NCBI RefSeq assembly: GCF_014898815.1
Contig: NW_026515548.1
Location: forward strand, 199,001-263,000
Origin: Panonychus citri
Lineage: Eukaryota; Arthropoda; Arachnida; Trombidiformes; Tetranychidae
Length of the DNA stretch: 64,000 nt
Direction of reading: 5' to 3'
The position numbers and the translations under genes were made by a program. This document shows positions 13,125 through 25,683 of the stretch, piece by piece; the first letter of the stretch is position 1, and each line of letters starts with the position of its first letter. The notes beneath the pieces were generated by a model. The model saw only the letters and a program-made list of their open reading frames with translations. It had not been told where the DNA came from and made no database searches.

Positions 13125-16100
13125 CTATGGAGGCGATGATAGAAGTTCTTGTAAAAGGCTTCTCTTTTGATCACTTCCACTGTTATTATCACTAGAACCA
13201 AATGTCATGGATCCTTGGGCTGTTGAAGAGCTTGAGGTTAAAGGTGATGAAACCTGAGACCCGCTGTCAAACATATTACTGAACAAAGGTGATCCCGGTC
13301 CACAGTTACTCGTTACACTAGTTCCACTGCTCACTACTCCAAGTTCAGAGCAATCGAATGAAAAACTGAACTGTTCCAGTTCAGCCGCAGTAAATGGGTT
13401 ATTACTTGAGGAAACACCGAGCATGTTACTGCTTGTTGATTGAGATGAAGATGGTGTCATAGAACTAGATTGGTGCAAGTGTTGATTAGGTTGCTGTTGA
13501 TGGGATTGAGGTTGTTGAGCTTGTTGTTGTTGGGGTAGTTGTTGCTGCTGTTGAATCTGAGCTTGTTGACTGCGAGCTCCAACCATTGCTCGCAACTCTT
13601 GTCTTACAAAATCAGATGAAACTGTGGAGGCATTTGAAGTTGATGTTTGCACTCCAGAAACAGATCTATTGTCAAAAATGAATTGATTTGGCGTTAAACC
13701 GGAAGGGTTATTCGAGTCCATAATAGGGGTACTAGGTTGAGGATAATTATAAGGACTGCCCATACTGGTTCCTGGACCACCGTTACCGTCATCACTAACT
13801 ACTCCTCCCCTGTTAGCAAATCTTGGTGAATTGACTCGAGCTGTCATCATTTGAGGCCTTGCTGGTACTTGTTGTTGCTGTTGATTACGAGAAGGCTGAT
13901 TTAACATTCTTGGTTGACCAATAGCCGAACTTGTAGCCGGAGAAGTTAATGAGCCAACACAAGAACCAGGAGTTTGTCGATCAGATTGATACAATCCAGG
14001 ACTTGATGGATATTGAGGAATAGGTGAATTACGTGAGGCAGCGTGTAAAGGACCCGGACTTGGACTGGCCATAGATCCTCGACTATTACACAAACGCTGG
14101 GTAGCTGGAGATGGCTGTGGATTACACCTTATATTAGGTTGAGCAGTGGCTGTCGTAAATGTACCCTGAGAAAGCTGAGCATTAAGCATTGGATTTTGTT
14201 GCTGAATTCGATTAGAAGGTAAACCTGTTGGACCTAAAGTTCGTATGGTATTCGGTCCAACACTACCAGCAACAGGTACATTGCTGGTAGAGACCGGAGG
14301 TGGCCACCCATGAGGAGCACTGACTGGGGATGATGTTGATGAGGGTTGGGGAGATGCTAGTTGAAGATGCGTTGCCGGAGAATTGGGTCCACGACCACCG
14401 GCAGGAGAAGGTACATTGCTGTATGGATGAGGTGACATACGATGGGAAGGCTGGGGAACTGAGTGACCATAAGTTGATGAAGGCCCTCCTGTGGATGGAC
14501 TAGTAAAGGTTGACTGAAGTGAGGTTGAAACTGAAGATGATGGTGGCCCATTTCCACCTCCAGCTGGAGATTGAGGTAAAGAACTTTGAGCTTGAACACC
14601 TCCTGGAGAAGCACCAACATTTAGAATAGGATAACGAGGACTTAATTGGCCTGCTTCGGGTGTCATTGGGCCCATTCTTGCTTTATTGTGTAGAGCAACA
14701 TTGGGAGGCATCTCAATATTATCGGTTTGAGGTGTATTCAAAGTATATTCTTGTTGAGTCTGTTGAGCCAATAAACGTTGTACTTCATATTCTTGTTGGT
14801 TTTGAAAGAGCCGTTGTTTTTTAGAGTCGATAGGCCCTTTTCCCCGAGGCTGAAGTTGTAAAGGTGGTCCAACAACTCCGGGAGTTACATTAAACTGATG
14901 ATGTTCAGAGGCTCGGTGTTGAATTATTTGTGTTGGAAATTGGAGGTTGCCGTTGGGATGAGGCGGACCCGGAAACCTTCTCATTCCGGGTCCTCCACTA
15001 ACTCCTGACTGTTGTAAAATTAATTGTTGAGATGCTTGAGGTGGTCCGGCAACTCCATGAACGGAACCTTGCGTTGCTGTAGGAACACTGGTTACTCCAT
15101 AAGCTGGTGGCGGACATAAAGGAGACTGAAAAGCGGGGCTATTTGAAAAATTAGGTTGCTGCTGTAATGAAGGTGAAGGAAGAGGACCCGTTCGATGAGC
15201 GAATACCTGTGGTCTACTTGAAGCCGGCATTGTACCGGGATGGCCTTGTGGTTGGGACGGTGAAGATTCACAACTCATCAGTTGCCTTTGGATCTCTGAA
15301 ATGGCTTTCATTTCATTTAAATCTGGCGGCGAAGAGGCAAGACCTGGACCACTAATGCCACCAGAGACTATGGGTAGATTAATGGCCGTGGGAACAGCAA
15401 CGTTAGAGGAAGGAGAAGGGTCAAGGGCCTCTTCAAACATCATATTCAACATATCATCTGTTGTGGAATGAGCTGTAGCAGTAATGGTACCTTGAGTTGA
15501 CTCTATGTTCATTTCTTGCTGCAAACTCCATACTTGATCCAATATTTCGGACAGCAATGGGTCCTGTGGATCTTGTGGTGCAGCTAAAAGACTGGATGAA
15601 GCCAGATTGGATGAACTACTGGCTGATGAGCTAGTTGTTGAAGATATTGAGTCTATAAATGCCACGTGAGACTGTATGTTTGATGACTGAGGTGAAACTT
15701 GTGGTAATGATTGTTGTGATTGGGTAGATCCAGACAAAGTAGCTTTAATTTGTCCACTCACTGAAGGTTGTCCACCTAAATTTGGTATTTGTTGATGGTG
15801 AAGGCCTGGTTGAACATTGGTAATCTGTTGAATTTGTTGTGCTGTTGCTCGGTTATCCCTGTAAAACAACATAACAAAACACAGTAAAAAAGATTTAGTT
15901 ATAAGGTGGAAAATATGATTAAAAGGTTGAATCAAGAAACAAAATCAAAATGAATAAAAGAGCCTCAAATGAATAGAGTGAAGATTTACCTATCCCACCA
16001 TAATACAGAATCACTAAGAGTGCGAGGGAGGAAGCCAAGATAGAGAGAAAAACAGGGAAGAAATGTAAAGATAAAACCAAAAAAAGAAAGAAAAGGAGAA

Positions 16101-16317
16101 AGAGAAAGAGGGAGAGGGAGAGGGAGGGAGAAACTAAAAAGAGAGTTACAAGAAGAGGGAGCAAGTAAAAAGTCAAAGGAAAGAAAGAAACTATCGCTTC
16201 AAACTAAAAGAAACAAGTGACAAGAGAGCGATTGACTACGTTGGTGAGAATAGAGAGAAGAGAGAGAAAGAAAGAAACAGAAAGAAACAGAAAGACAGAG
16301 ATAAAGAAAGAAAAGAG

Positions 16318-16348
<31 letters not shown>

Positions 16349-19300
16349 GAAAGATAGAATGAGTGAGTATTTAAGTGAGTCGAAAAGATAACAAATAGAT
16401 TGACGAAGAGAGAAAGGAGAAAAGAGAGATAAAAAATAGCGAAAGAGAGAAGTGACTAGAGAAATGCTGAAAACAGAAAGAGAGGGAGCATTCGACGGGA
16501 GAAAAGGTAAATGGAAGTGTAAGAAGGCGGACGATACAAAATATTATGGGAAGGAAAACCAGTCTGAAGGGGGAGCAGTTTAAAAGAGAAAAAGAAAAAG
16601 AGAGAAAATGAAGAAAAAGATGATAAAGAGAAGGAGAGATATGGGGAGATTAATGAAGGGGAGCGATTAAAGAGTAATTGATGAGAGAGAAAGAGAGAGC
16701 TGGTATTTGTAAGCAACATCGAGTGAGCAAAATTGTTTAACTAGGAAGAGAAAAGATGAACCAATGAATAACTATTGAAAAAACTCAACTGAAACTATTT
16801 GTGTTTACTATTTGATAACTTGATTTGGCTTAGGGTTAAATGTTAACTTTCCAGTGAAAGAAAACAGCGTATCCATGATGTTAATCATCACAAGAGAAAA
16901 AAGTTACTTTTTCAAGAGAAACTTTTCAGAAAAAACCTAAGCGGGATAAAATGGCAGTTCGATGTATTTTTTTCTTTTTTATTTCTTTTCTTCACACACA
17001 AACACACACACTTCTCTGCTCTCCACCGCTCCTTTAACTTTCTTAAATCTTTTCCATTTTCTTAGTTTGCTTTTTCCCTTCTCTCTATTCAATGTCTTAT
17101 GTCTAAAAGTAAATCGAGACAGTAAAGGTAAAATTGAGAGAAAGAGAGAAAGAAAGAGAGAGAGAGAGAGCACGGGAAACTATATAGAATAATAGATGAT
17201 GAAAAAAGAGATTGAAAGAGACATCGAAAAAAAGAGAAAATGGAGAAATGAAAGGTAAAGGTAAAAGACTCACGGGAAAACTGGAAACCTTGATGGTGTT
17301 TGTACAATCTGAACTTGAGTTTGACTATGGAGGGTTCTAAAGTTTTGATGTCCGCTATTTGATACAACAAATGCCTGAGCCTGTTGGCTAGTTTGAGGTA
17401 AATGAAGTTGTTGTTGTTGTGGCGGCTGAGGCTGTTGTGGTTGATGTTGATGTTGTTGTTGAAGTGGAAGTAATGGAGGAGCCGGTTGACGAGGTTTAAT
17501 CGTTACATGAGATAAACTTGAAGTCGGCGCATTAGAAATGGAAACTATTCCTTGCTGTCCTCCTGAAGAAACATGAGATGAAACAACAATAGGTGAAGAA
17601 ATAGACGTAGCTAAACTTGTTATTCCAATCATTTGGTTTGCTGGAGTGTGAATTAACTTTTTCTCCAAATTTTTGGGAAGTCTTTCTTGGGGCACTTGAG
17701 ACACAATAGAGGTTGGAATAGACATTGGGGTTGCTGGCAAGGTTTTCGGCGTTTGCGCTAACATTGAGGTCAACATTGGATTTTGTATAGCCAATTGAGC
17801 TGGTTGTCCACTAGATTGTCCAGGACTGACAACTACTCCACTGGTGCTGCCACAGGTCCCTCCTGTTGCTGCTATTGCTGTAGTTGTACTTCCAATAGAA
17901 CTGGACACACCGAGACCGACCCCTGACACACTACTTGAGGCACTGCTAATAACGCTTCCAATACCTTGACTTGAACTCGCTACGGTTCCTCCAGATAATC
18001 CTGTTAGCGGTGATTTACCGGTTTGACTATATTGAGGCCCTGGCGATAGTCCTCCCATTGCAGGTCTTTTATTGGTTGAAACAGCACCGAAATTACCAGG
18101 AGTTGGGGACTGAGAACCAGAGATTGTCTCATTTTCAAATTGATGTTCATCAATTGATTTTCTTTTAGCGGATTCAGATCCTCCGCTGAGACGAGATGAG
18201 GGATGAGCTGAACCAGGAGAAGGAGACATTAATTCAGAAAGACTTGTGGGTACACCAGAGCTCTGATTGGAAGAGGAAGATTGACCTTCCTCTTTCCATA
18301 AATGTGCCATTAGCTCTTGATTACGTCTATATGATTTACTATCATCATCGTTCAATAATTTACGGAGCATATTGTTGTTATTTGAATTATCGAGTAGTCC
18401 AAGGGCATTTGTTTTGAAAAATACATTTGAAGTGTTTCCACCAAAAGGTGTAGTTGGTTGATTAGATGAATTAGTTGCAGCTGATGATGTCCCAGCCATC
18501 ATATTGGAACTTGAATTACCACCATGATGTACAGATGATGACCTGTTAATCCCAGATGATCCACTAATTTCTTCATCTTCATCTGCATTAAGAAGTTCTC
18601 GTAACAGATCATTACTTCCTGAATTCGATTGATTTATATCTGAGTTCCCAGGCGAATCGGCTTCTAAGCCTTGTGTCAAGAGATTCCTTAATTTCTGAGT
18701 ACTAGCAGGACCAGAAGGACTTTGAATAGCTTGTGGTGTTGCAGCAGTTTGCTCAGGACTAGGCATTTGTAATTGTTGGATTGGAACTGATCCAGGGGCT
18801 GGTGAGGGTTGACGAGATGATGAAGGAGGTTGTTGGGGCTGTTGCCCAGAACCAGAGCCAGAACCTACACCAATACCTAAAGATCCTTGCCCTGAGCCTT
18901 GTGATGGCTGTGATAAAGAGTTGATAGATGATTGTTGGGACTGTGATGACTGCCCTGATTGCGATTGTTGAGTTTGTTGTTGATTTTGATTTTGGTTTTG
19001 GTTTTGGTTTTGGTTTTGGGATCCCGAAGAGTTACTTTGATCACTTGTTCCCTGCGCGAGAAATTCATTTGAAAATGAGTTTCCCATTTTCAGGCTTGAA
19101 GTAGAAGAGCTTGGAGTTACAACTGGAATTGGACTATTGCGCTTTACAGAACTAAGATGATTAGAAGCAGATGAAGAAACTGATGGAGCAAAACTCGGAT
19201 GTGATATTAGAGACGAAACGTTTAAAGATGCTTGGGAATTTTGCGACGTGGACGTTAAATCGTTGGATCTTACGCCGGTCATTGTGATATTAGAACTGGG

Positions 19301-21832
19301 CCCTCCTTCACCAGTGTCAGGATTAGAGTCAAAATCTGACATTGAAGGAAACATTTTCGAAAGACCGAGACAATCATTAATAGGGAAATCTGATGATCCA
19401 ATATTACTAGAAGGACTAATAGGTGTCAAAGGCTGGAAAGGTACGGAAATAGAAGTCATAGACTTGGTGACATCTCTATTGAAAGAGGATGCCGGTGATT
19501 CAACAACAATAGAATTATCTTGTAGCAAATTAGAAATACCCGTTACTGTACAAACTTGTTGTAACTGTTTTTGTGGCTGAAACGATTGTTGTTGGCACGA
19601 GTTAATAGATGCTGTAAATGAAAAGAGTAAATAAAAAGAGGTAAATCAATTAGAAGACAATTTAGAGGTTGTGACAAATCAAGGAAATTTAGAAAAAAGA
19701 AAAATCGAATAGCACAAGATCGATAATCTCGCAATTAATTAAACAGAAAAATGAGTAAAAAAATAAATTGAAATTATTAATGAAAAGAATGTGATTAAGA
19801 TAAAACTAATAACCAATTAAAAGATATACTTGAGTTTGCATTGTCAATTTGTAAGAAAATGATTTGCTAGAAAACATTAAAATGATTTTCTATTTGATCG
19901 GTTTGTTAGTTGATTTAAATGCGAAGCCCTTTAAATTGTCAATAAATTGTTGCTGCAGTGATCACAAGTTCGCGCATTTTTTGAACGTAAACACGAGAAG
20001 ATGAATTGATTGACACAAGCAAAACTCAAGTGAAAAGTAGGACAAGAGAGATGCAGATGAATTCGGAAAAGTTTCGTTCAAGTGACAGTTTTTATGAGAG
20101 ACCAAAGTGAGCACATAAAATAGATTTTCTTGACAAGATATTTTTTATCTTTTCTTTTTTTCCTCTCAAAATATCAATCTTTCTTTTTCTATTTACTCTG
20201 TGTAATAATTTCACGTGGATTATGTATAATTAAAACATTAAGCTGAGGATGAAATTAAATCTATGAATGTCATGGTGGTTAAGTTGATGATGATAACAAT
20301 TGCCTCACTATTTAGCATTAATTTCTTCATCTGTGATCTGTAAGTAAAAATCTTTCACTAATATATTATTGTTTCCCTCATAAAAACAGCAATTGAAACG
20401 AACCAGCATCTGCGGAAAATGGTAAATAACAGAGAAGAAAAAAGAATCAAGGTAATAATCCAAAATGAGATGACGTACCAGTTTCATCTTCCCTCGTTAT
20501 AATTGAATGGAGTGAAGTGATGAAAACATCTTCTCCCGAGCCCCATCGATTTGACCTTGTCTGTACAATTAAATATTTATCCTTAGTGACTTGAAACTTA
20601 TATTGAGATGTCAGATCGACTTTTCCCTCGCGAACGTTTTTTAGATGACATTCAAGAGATTTGCGATCATCTGGATGACACAAATCTAGAATACATTTGT
20701 TTATCAAATCTCTATTCAAGTATTGCGAGTATGTTGAACTGACATCACTAGTGTCGATTGATAATATGTTGCCATTTATGTCCAATTTGGTAGAAAATAG
20801 TTCAACAGGTTCAGATAGTGATGATTCGGGTATTCGACGAGCCATACAAAAGACAACGAAATCATTCCCACTGGGGGACAAACTTAACCGATCAGAACTC
20901 GGAGATTGTAACAATGATATAGAAAGTTGTAAATTCGCATATCTTGGTTCACTTAAACGACCAGCATCCGCGTCAGAAAATTTAACTAAAGGGCCACCAG
21001 AAACTGATTTATTACTGGTACTAGCACCGGAATTTTCACATTTACTTTTTCTAGTTGAGCTGTTGTTTGTTAAAGATGATAAAACAAATGGACTGTCAGA
21101 GTCACTATTGTCATCATATTCTTCATTAATTACATCATTATTATCATTATCATAACTAGATGATCTGGGGTTGATTAAGAGACGGGCATTCATGATTAAA
21201 GTTTTGTTTTTTCCTGATCCAGACGTTGAAAATTCACCAAAAGATTTTGCACCAGCGATGAGCATACCAGGGGAAATTTCATTTGAGCATGATGTTGAGG
21301 AGAAATTACCTGAGGATGATGATATATCAGAGCCTCCATTGCCACTAGCATTGGTACTACAGCCACTTGTACTTGCTCTTTTCAATGCAATCAACTTGGA
21401 ATTGAAATTAGAGCGATCACCAACATGGATTATATTTTCGATTGGTTTACCACGAAGCTCTTGTTCATTGTAACGCAGGAAGGCAGTAACATTACGAGTA
21501 ATATACTCAATTTTGCCACCTTGATCAACGACAAATAAGAAACCGTTAAGCGCATCCAAGATCCAAGGACTAATTACTGAATCATGGCTCAACATAGATG
21601 CCGATGAGGAGACGCTGGCATCTTGGTGGCTATCGGGAGCTTGATACCTCTTATTTGCCAAGTGGATGCTGTTTATCTCATCGAATGTCCGGTTCAGAAT
21701 ATTAGCCTTGGTACAACCATCATCTGTGCCCATCTCAGCAGAAAGTATTCCTACTAGTTCTACGAAATATTCAGATTCCTCCGCACGTCTAAATTTCTCG
21801 CGATCGTTATTAATGTTTCGGCGTTCGGACAT
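13125..21832 (-). CDS. tai: Nuclear receptor coactivator, p160/taiman-like (bHLH-PAS)
   Basis: Three coding exons: 21832-20479, 19611-17274 and 15858-13125. Phases 1 and 2 match at the two introns and the total is 6426 bases, giving 2141 residues. Residues about 5-60 are a bHLH region (EESEYFVELVGILS and a C-terminal helix). A PAS-A domain follows around residues 90-150 (LDALNGFLFVVDQGGKIEY), then a Ser-rich linker, then a PAS-B-like region around 340-450. The remainder is Ser/Gln/Pro-rich and disordered. LXXLL receptor-binding motifs occur at about 759 (LRNLL), 788 (LRELL) and 867 (LRKLL), with another at the extreme C-terminus (LQELL, about 2133-2137). In insects taiman is the coactivator of the ecdysone receptor and of the juvenile hormone receptor Met; nuclear action is inferred here. 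Long Q- and S-rich frames remain open throughout, so this is not a pseudogene. Confidence 0.92.
15859..17273 (-). other. Intron 2 of the taiman-type gene with long purine-rich tract
   Basis: The intron is bounded by a minus-strand GTGAGT donor and a TTTTACAG acceptor. Between about 16060 and 16720 the plus strand is overwhelmingly A and G (GAGAAAGA-type words), so the transcribed RNA is C/U-rich there. Open frames inside it are low-complexity shadows. Confidence 0.7.
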
Positions 21833-24826
21833 TAGAAAAGATCTATCAACGACATCTCACCCACCAGTTAGTTAATTAGAAAAGCACCATTAAACAGCAA
21901 GAAGAGATTCACAACACTCACAACAAAAACAGATTGTAAGGAAAGAGTGAGAGAGAAACACAGAAAGAGATGAAGAAAGAGACAGAGAAAGAGGAACTGA
22001 GAAAAAGAGAGAGAGAGGAATAGAAAAAAGTGAGAGAATAGAAGTAAAATCAAGTGATGTTGATTAATCAATTAAATTAGAATTTAGATGATAAACAAAC
22101 TGGAACCAAAAAGGTAACACAGGTAAGTTACACAGTTTACAATTAAAATAATAATTATAATTATAGAAATTAATATTATTTTTAATCATTATTAACACTT
22201 TTATTATTATATTTTGATGAAATTGTATAATAATATCAATATTTTGTTTTCTTTCAAATGAAACTCTCTCTCTCTCTCTTTCTCTCTCATTCACTTGCTT
22301 TTCTCATACTCACTCATTTACTTTTTCATTTCTCTTTACTCACTTGTCTCACTTAAAATGGCGACCAAGGACAATGGGGATGCGAAAGGGGGTCGAACTG
22401 TTTCCATGGCAACCAAACATAAACAAGCGCAAATTTCCAATCGTTTATTTACCTTTTCGCTTTTACGATTGAAACATTTTCATCTTCATCTCACTTAAAC
22501 TTTGTTAATCTTTAGATGGTCACTTACATAAGTTTCCCTCTTTTAATGTGCATCATCATTATCACTCACTGACCAGCATCTTAATGGTTCATGACAATTG
22601 AACTTGAGAGTTAAAACTTGGTGAGAACGGAAAACTTTGTCAACATCATCATAATTTTCATCGTTTTCATGAGATTGAATTTGTTTTCCTTTTCTCCTTT
22701 GTTGTCAATCAATTGGTTTAGTGTGTTGTTGGTTTGGTAATGAGAGAGCAGAAAATTTTGCTTAATCCAAGTTAGGTGGACCTACGCATTCAAGATAAAT
22801 GGTTAATCATTAATCGAGAAGTAAACGCATGTTCCATCCCATGGAAGCTCAGAAAAGTGAGTGTTCACACAGAGGTAAATTAAAGTGAGTAAAGAGAGAG
22901 ACTAAATGATGATAAATAAAGAGAGGGAGATGAGGAGAGAAAAGGTTGACTAATGTCCGAGTAGAAAACGATTTGATTATTTGTCTGTTGCGAACCTTTC
23001 ATACCTCAACTTAATTCGGACATTTTTCACTCTCGTAAATATATTCACCTTTTTATCATACCTCTCGTCATTTTATCTTCATAAATCTCATCATCATCTT
23101 AGAATTTTTTTCTTCTTGTTTTCATTTTTTATATTCCAAGAAATTGATCTACGTGAAAATATATTTTCTATTTGTGTGTTTATTAAAAGCTCATCTTGTT
23201 CCAACCGAAGACCTGCTCAGAAGACCAATCAAGTTCTCTACCTTATTTAATTAATTAATTTCTCTTCTTCTTCATCACCATCATCCTTTATCTTCCAAGT
23301 GTAATCTCCCTCTTCTCATGTGTAAACATTTTCTTTCACTTCTCCTTCTTCATCTTTCATAATATAAACAAAAATATCTGATATTTGGTGATTTCTCTTT
23401 GTGTGTTTATATTAATTGTGTATGTTGTTTGTGTATCAAGTTAATCATTTCTCCAATGGCAGTGATGTTTCCAGATTCTCAGATGAATTAATACAATTTA
23501 AATTGAGCGAATCAACCAGAGAGACGAGAAGAAGAGGAAAGAAGAGAAAAGACTCTGGTTCGGGAGAACGAACAAATTTGGGTATTTAATCTTCATCATC
23601 CAGAGGAAAACAACAAAGGATAAAGAGACACTGGAAGAGAAAGAAAAAGTTATTCTTTCATTGGCCTTTTAGGTAATTAATGGTTCATCATTTTATTGAT
23701 CCTCTTCTCTCTCAGTGTAACCCATCCTTTTAATCAAATTACTCTCAACCATTAACAACGACATCAAATGCAATCATCTAAATGTGATCATTGAGAAAAA
23801 CATTGGTCTGGATTTGTGATGTGATAATCAACAAATGTTAATCTTCTAGTCTTTAATTCAATTATTTGCTTTTTCTTTCCTTCGGCAGATTAATAATGAA
23901 TTGTTCCATTTTTTCTTGGTTAACTAATGATCGACCATTTAACTGATCATCATTCTTAAGGTGAATTGTAACTTTGACATTGATTCAGTTTGACTCTTTC
24001 TCTTTGTGTCCTTTCACAATTTAATTTAATCATTTGTTTACTGATCATAATATGTGTTGGTCCCTTTTCTTGTTCACCTTTAGGTTGAATTTACCTTTCA
24101 ACGGTTCACAGTAACAGTAGTTGAGCATCAACTCGACTGTTACACATACACACAAACATACTCACATCTTTCAATTCTCATCATCATCGTCATCATCAAC
24201 ACCATCAAGAGAGAGAGAGAGAGAGAGGAGAGAGAACAACAATAACAACTTGATCTGCGGCGGTAGAAGCAACAACATTGCTTGTATCTCTACATGAACT
24301 CGGTTTTCTGGTGAATTCTATTGATATATATTCCTTTATATTAACCAAATTGATTGGATTTTATCTCGTAAATTAATCCAATTACACTCGATAATGTGTA
24401 TTCTTCATTTCTATCACTTGGTTTTCTACTGAAACAAAACCGATTCAACATCTTGTTTTTTTCTACAAACTCTTGTGTTGTGTTTCTTGTTTCTTCTTCT
24501 GTCCATTCGCAATTTTTTCTTTCTCTCTCTTTCTCTTTCTTATCCCTGTTTCCATTTTCTCTTTTAACTCTCAGTGTGTCTTAACTTCATTCCTCTTTTA
24601 CTTCTTCCACTCGACAACTTTTACAACCACAGTTTTCAAATTTTCTGCAACCAATCACCCAGCTCTCTCTCTCAACGCTCACTTCATAAACGGTGAAGGA
24701 ACACATTTATTCATCAACCAGCCAAAGATTCAAGACCCTGTTTTGTTTTGTTTCCTGTTTTTCTTGCAACTTAAATCAAATCAACAACATTAACCTACTC
24801 CACCAATCATATTATCAAATATTAAT
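21833..24826. other. Divergent upstream regions of taiman- and DMRT-type genes
   Basis: The two genes point away from each other, so this 3-kb interval should contain both promoters and 5' UTRs. Immediately upstream of the taiman start the plus strand is GA-rich (21940-22040). A GCGACC-containing element with core AAAATGGCGACC lies at 22356-22367. C/T-rich sequence fills much of 24380-24780 before the DMRT start. No additional coding exon could be supported. Confidence 0.5.
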
Positions 24827-25651
24827 ATGAAGGCTCAAAGTAAAAATAGGAAAAGTCCGACCTGTTCTCGGTGTCGTTTTCATGGCGAGAGAGATGTCCG
24901 AGTACTACAACATAAATGCCCCTTTAAGGATTGTTCTTGCTCCGATTGTCTCCTAGTCAAGTAAGTTGATTAATCCATAATTCATAAGGTTATTAATAAC
25001 AATCTATTCTCTGTGATTGTTGTTATTCCACATCAACTAGTATAAGAATAGTAACAGAAGAATAACAATTGGTAACTTTTTTCTTTCTCACCTTTCTCAC
25101 TTCTATGTGCTTTTCGTGTTATTCATTGGACTTGAGATTAACGAGTCATTTACTCAGATAATCAACTATTTTTAATCCAATTCCCCAGAAAACTTGAAAT
25201 TACTTAATTTAATCCTTGATTTAATATTACAATTGATGATTGACTAATATCTTTTTTCTTTCCTTATCTCCATCCCATGTTATTGTTATCCTTTAACAGA
25301 AAACGATCCATTATTTATAGAGCTCAAAAAAACTTGGATAAACAAGATGAAAATAGCAACGAGGTTTCATCACCAGGTATGTTTTTTATTCGAGTTCCAG
25401 TTAAATTCGTGACGATAGCATGAATAGAACAGAGTAACACAGTACATAGTAGAACAATGTAACCTTGATTCTATATCCTTTTCTTCAACGATTATAAAGG
25501 TAGTGGAAGTACAGGTAGCAGTCGATGCCTGGGAAGCCCACAGATTCCCATGCATCCAGGTAACATGGGAGATAGTAATGAACCGAGTTTACAAAACCCA
25601 TGGTCAACAAACCAGCAACCGCCACAGCCTCTTCCCTCGCAACAACAACAA

Positions 25652-25683
<32 letters not shown>

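Noticed and set aside
20697..21473. Plus-strand open frames of 152 and 100 residues
   Set aside because: Antisense shadows of taiman exon 1, whose bHLH-PAS content is certain.
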